Part shown: one piece after another, positions 61,269 to 64,000 of the stretch | Numbering within the stretch: position 1 is the first letter of the stretch | How the letters are laid out: every line of letters starts with the position of its first letter | Origin: an uncultured Candidatus Actinomarina sp. | GTDB lineage: Bacteria > Actinomycetota > Acidimicrobiia > Actinomarinales > Actinomarinaceae | DNA length: 64,000 nucleotides | NCBI GenBank assembly: GCA_902593795.1 | Contig: CACJJR010000005.1 | Location: 1-64,000, forward strand | Direction: 5' to 3' | Notes under the pieces: generated by a model | What the model was told of the DNA's origin: nothing | Seen by the model: the letters and a program-made list of their open reading frames with translations, nothing else | Databases searched by the model: none | Made by a program: the position numbers and the translations under genes

Positions 61269-62281
61269 TTATCTTTTGATATATCCTTAGCATTCAAAAA
61301 AGGCATCATTTCTCTTAGACCCTTGCCAACTTCTTCAAGTTGGTGTTTTGAAGCTTCCGCTCTTTTTTCGTTTAAAAAAGGAGACCCCTCTCTAGCTTGT
61401 GCCATCCACTCTTTAGCAAATGCACCAGATTGTATTTCTTCAAGAACTTTTTTCATTTCACCTTTTGTTTCAGAAGTTATTATTCTTGAGCCCCTTGAAA
61501 AATCACCATATTCTGCTGTATCAGATATTGAATGCCTCATCCACTCAAAGCCACCTTCGTACATCAAATCAACAATTAGTTTTACTTCATGCAAGGTTTC
61601 AAAGTAAGCACTTTCTGGTTGGTATCCAGCTTCCACGAGTGTTTCAAAGCCATTTCTTATTAATTCAGTCAAACCTCCACATAGAACAACTTGTTCACCA
61701 AATAAATCAGTTTCAGTTTCTTCTTTAAATGTGGTTCTTAAAATACCAGCTCTACCGCCACCAATTGCCGATGCATATGACATTGCAATATTTTCAGTAT
61801 TTCCTGAAGCATCTTTATGAACAGCTACAAGACATGGCATTCCACTACCTTCTGCATAGGTTCTTCTTAAAAGATGACCAGGGCCCTTTGGAGCAACCAT
61901 AGCAACAGATAAATCTTCCCTTGGAACTATTTCATTAAAATGAATGTTGAAACCGTGTGCGAAGAGTAGGGTAGCCCCTTCTTTCATATGCAATGAGATT
62001 TCAGAGTTATAAACATCTGCCATAACTTGATCTGGTAAAAGAAGCATTACTATGTCAGCATCTTTAGTTGCATTTTCTAAGTTTGCGACTTTTAAACCCA
62101 TTTCTTCAGCTCTATTGAAAGACTCAGATTCCTCTCTTAACCCAACAGTTATATCTACGCCAGACTCATGCAAGTTAAGTGAATGAGCATGTCCTTGACT
62201 ACCAAAACCTATTACAGCTACTTTCTTTGACTTTATCAATTCTTGATCTATTGATGAGTCATAAATTATTTTGCTTTCCAT
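61265..62281 (-). CDS. ilvC: Ketol-acid reductoisomerase
   Basis: The 338-residue class I enzyme has the NADPH loop [50 protein letters not shown] with acidic metal ligands, and a C-terminal knotted domain with [17 protein letters not shown]. It isomerises and reduces acetolactate and acetohydroxybutyrate in valine and isoleucine synthesis. Translation starts at ATG 62281 after a strong AAGGAGG, overlapping the ilvN stop codon. Confidence 0.96.
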   Translation of the reverse strand: MESKIIYDSSIDQELIKSKKVAVIGFGSQGHAHSLNLHESGVDITVGLREESESFNRAEEMGLKVANLENATKDADIVMLLLPDQVMADVYNSEISLHMKEGATLLFAHGFNIHFNEIVPREDLSVAMVAPKGPGHLLRRTYAEGSGMPCLVAVHKDASGNTENIAMSYASAIGGGRAGILRTTFKEETETDLFGEQVVLCGGLTELIRNGFETLVEAGYQPESAYFETLHEVKLIVDLMYEGGFEWMRHSISDTAEYGDFSRGSRIITSETKGEMKKVLEEIQSGAFAKEWMAQAREGSPFLNEKRAEASKHQLEEVGKGLREMMPFLNAKDISKDK

Positions 62282-62285
62282 ATAT

Positions 62286-62292
62286 CCTCCTT
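62286..62292 (-). promoter_or_regulatory. Ribosome binding site of ilvC
   Basis: AAGGAGG on the minus strand, four bases before the ilvC ATG, is a near-perfect Shine-Dalgarno sequence. It is rare in this window, where most genes have none. It overlaps the TAA of ilvN and would allow strong ilvC translation from the shared message. Confidence 0.8.
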
Positions 62293-62764
62293 ACAAATTA
62301 GATTGCAGTGCTATTCTTCCACCTCTTACCATTTCTATAATTCCAAAAGGTTTCATCAAAGATTCAAATTTGTCTAGTTCCTTAGATGAACCTGTTAATT
62401 CAAAAATTGCAAAATCCTGTCCTACATCTACGGAAGTAGCATTTGAAAGAGAAGCTTTTTCAATTACAGAAGTTTGAGAATCTTTGTTTATAGAAACTTT
62501 CAATAATAAAACTTCAGTTTCAATTGTCATAGATGGATCAAGTTCAACTATTTTTATAACATTAACTAATTTGTTTAATTGTTTTTTTACTTGTTCAACA
62601 GCATCTAGTTCAGTAACTATTGTCATCTTGGATCTGCCTTCAATATTTGTTGGCCCAACGGAAAGAGAATTTATGTTGAAACCTCTTCTTGAAATAGTTG
62701 ATGACACCCTTGCTAGAACTCCAGGTTTATCCTCTACTAAAACTGATAAAATTCTCTCACTCAT
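62291..62764 (-). CDS. ilvN: Acetolactate synthase small (regulatory) subunit
   Basis: The 157-residue protein has an N-terminal ACT domain (ILSVLVEDKPGVLARVSSTISRRGFNINSL is the classic opening) and a second ACT-like half from about 85 with LLKVSINKD and a closing MVRGGRIAL. It activates the IlvB catalytic subunit and confers valine feedback. It overlaps ilvB by 4 bp. Confidence 0.95.
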   Translation of the reverse strand: MSERILSVLVEDKPGVLARVSSTISRRGFNINSLSVGPTNIEGRSKMTIVTELDAVEQVKKQLNKLVNVIKIVELDPSMTIETEVLLLKVSINKDSQTSVIEKASLSNATSVDVGQDFAIFELTGSSKELDKFESLMKPFGIIEMVRGGRIALQSNL

Positions 62765-64000
62765 AAATTTTTAAGATCTTCTTTATTCATAATTATCTGA
62801 TCGTTGCTTCCACCTGCAGGCACCATAGGAAATACCATATCATCTGGGTCAACAACACAATCTACCAAAACTGGTTTATCGTTTATTTCTAACATTTTGT
62901 TAAAAACTTTTTCAACATCAGATTTTTCCATCATTCTCATGCCAATAGCACCCATTGATTCTGCTAATTTAACATAGTCAGGTGTATCGTGGGTTAGTTC
63001 AGAAGCAGAAAACTTACTATTGTAAAATATCTTTTGCCACTGACGTACCATCCCATGGTTACCATTATTAAAAACAACGATCTTTATAGGAATATTTTCC
63101 GTAGAAGCTGTAATAAGCTCCTGACATGTCATTTGAAAGCATCCATCACCATCTAAAGCCAAAACTAATTTATTTGGGTATGCTGTTTTAGCTCCAATTG
63201 CACCAGGTAGAGCATAGCCCATTGTTCCTAAACCACCTGAATTTAACCAAGTATTAGGTTCAGTAAAATTCCAGTGCTGGGAAATCCACATTTGATGTTG
63301 CCCAACTCCTGAAACTACAATTGCTTCCTCTTTAGTAAGTTTTTGAAGCTCTTCAAGTACATAAGGAACTTTGAGAGGCCCCTTGGCTTCTTGTTTGTAA
63401 GATAGAGGAAACTTAGATTTCATATCTTTAAGTTCTGATATCCAGCCTTCAGTATCTAGATTTGTGTCGTCAAGTGATTCTATGAGTCCTTTTATTACAC
63501 TTTTTGCATCACCAACAATTGGTACTTCTGCATCTCTTACTTTTCCAATCTCTGCAGGATCTATATCTGCGTGAATAACTTTTGCATTTTGTGCAAAAAA
63601 AGATGGATTAGCAGTTACTCTGTCATCAAACCTAACACCTATTGCAATCAATAAGTCTGCATTTTGGATAGAGGTTGTTGCGGTATAATTTCCATGCATT
63701 CCTGGCATTTCAAGACATAATTCATGTCCATCAGGGAATGCTCCTCTTCCCATAAGAGTAGTAACAACGGGGATTTTAAATTTTGTAGCTAAATCGAACA
63801 GTTCGGTATTTGCTTTAGAATGAATGATTCCTCCACCAACGTATAAAATCGGTTTTTTAGATTTTTTAATTAAATTTGAAGCCTGTTGAACCATTTTAGG
63901 GTTTGGCTCAAGCGTTGGTTTGTATCCAGGTAGGTCTAATGCACCTGGTTCAACCCAAGAAGCTTGTTGATTAAGAATATCTTTTGGTATATCGATTAAT
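62761..64000 (-). CDS. ilvB: Acetolactate synthase large (catalytic) subunit, 5' end outside the window
   Basis: The open frame continues past the right edge without a stop; the last visible codons read LIDIPKDILNQQ, the IlvB region before the central domain. The visible 412 residues include YVGGGIIHSKAN, GMHGNYT, RFDDRVT, the ThDP-domain pieces SGVGQHQMW, GGLGTMGYALPGAIG and ALDGDGCFQMT (Asp-Gly ThDP motif), and the C-terminal FPMVPAGGSN. It condenses two pyruvates, or pyruvate with 2-oxobutyrate, using ThDP. An internal ATG at 63894 is not the true start. It is the most upstream visible gene of the ilv/leu operon. Confidence 0.95.
   Translation of the reverse strand, partial: LIDIPKDILNQQASWVEPGALDLPGYKPTLEPNPKMVQQASNLIKKSKKPILYVGGGIIHSKANTELFDLATKFKIPVVTTLMGRGAFPDGHELCLEMPGMHGNYTATTSIQNADLLIAIGVRFDDRVTANPSFFAQNAKVIHADIDPAEIGKVRDAEVPIVGDAKSVIKGLIESLDDTNLDTEGWISELKDMKSKFPLSYKQEAKGPLKVPYVLEELQKLTKEEAIVVSGVGQHQMWISQHWNFTEPNTWLNSGGLGTMGYALPGAIGAKTAYPNKLVLALDGDGCFQMTCQELITASTENIPIKIVVFNNGNHGMVRQWQKIFYNSKFSASELTHDTPDYVKLAESMGAIGMRMMEKSDVEKVFNKMLEINDKPVLVDCVVDPDDMVFPMVPAGGSNDQIIMNKEDLKNL

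Noticed and set aside
1..64000. CRISPR arrays, insertion sequences, prophage genes or toxin-antitoxin pairs
   Set aside because: I saw no regularly spaced repeats, transposase or integrase motifs, or phage structural genes on either strand.

Overview
The window is AT-rich (roughly 30% G+C by eye), extremely compact and almost fully coding. No insertion sequence, prophage or CRISPR array is visible. Gene order points to a streamlined low-GC marine actinobacterium, most likely close to Candidatus Actinomarina; this is inference. The signs are a likely holA convergent with rpsT, then lepA-rsmE-HIT-phoH-ybeY-uppS-glyS-dnaG; a Nif3, zinc-ribbon, RNase HI series near rnpB; an F420-type luciferase-like oxidoreductase; a DEDDh exonuclease fused to GIY-YIG; and S-layer-homology repeats of the Cys-Pro-Asp kind.

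Layout. 1-10.4 kb is a housekeeping block: translation, rRNA processing, c-di-AMP turnover, cell-wall lipid carrier synthesis and primase. Two tRNA genes flank a small SCP2-like gene at 10.4-10.9 kb. From 10.9 to 39.6 kb lies a large surface-glycan island. It holds an LCP ligase, two lipid-carrier sugar-phosphate transferases (a polytopic WecA/TagO type and a monotopic PglC/WbaP type), one flippase, two Wzy/ligase-like membrane proteins, seven glycosyltransferases, nucleotide-sugar enzymes for UDP-GlcA, UDP-GalA, UDP-Xyl and UDP-ManNAcA, a separate SDR, cupin, RmlD-like and 2-epimerase-like operon, an asparagine-synthase-like amidotransferase and a heparinase II/III family protein. From 39.6 to 50.3 kb come PEP carboxylase, an M15 peptidase, an MMPL transporter, the Nif3, zinc-ribbon and RNase HI trio, a TauE permease, an F420-type oxidoreductase and the RNase P RNA. 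From 50.3 to 55.8 kb is a system I cytochrome c maturation operon (ccmA,B,C,E,F,H, a TPR protein, ccmG). From 55.8 kb to the right edge are the exonuclease/GIY-YIG protein, a SpoU methyltransferase, a nitroreductase and a branched-chain amino acid operon (ilvB-ilvN-ilvC-leuA-leuB), all on the minus strand.

How it works together. Precursors from the sugar-nucleotide enzymes would be loaded on undecaprenyl phosphate (made by UppS), extended by the glycosyltransferases, flipped by the Wzx-like protein, polymerised by the Wzy-like proteins and perhaps attached to peptidoglycan by the LCP protein. The most unusual object is the first polymerase/ligase (10884-13382). Its catalytic extracellular loop carries an insert of about 450 residues with SLH-like and LamG-like segments.

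Genes are packed with 1-17 bp overlaps between same-strand neighbours, and several -10-like boxes lie directly upstream of start codons, suggesting leaderless transcripts. Only a few strong Shine-Dalgarno sequences are obvious, for example before the SCP2-like gene and ilvC. Apart from rnpB there is no gene-free stretch longer than 300 bases.
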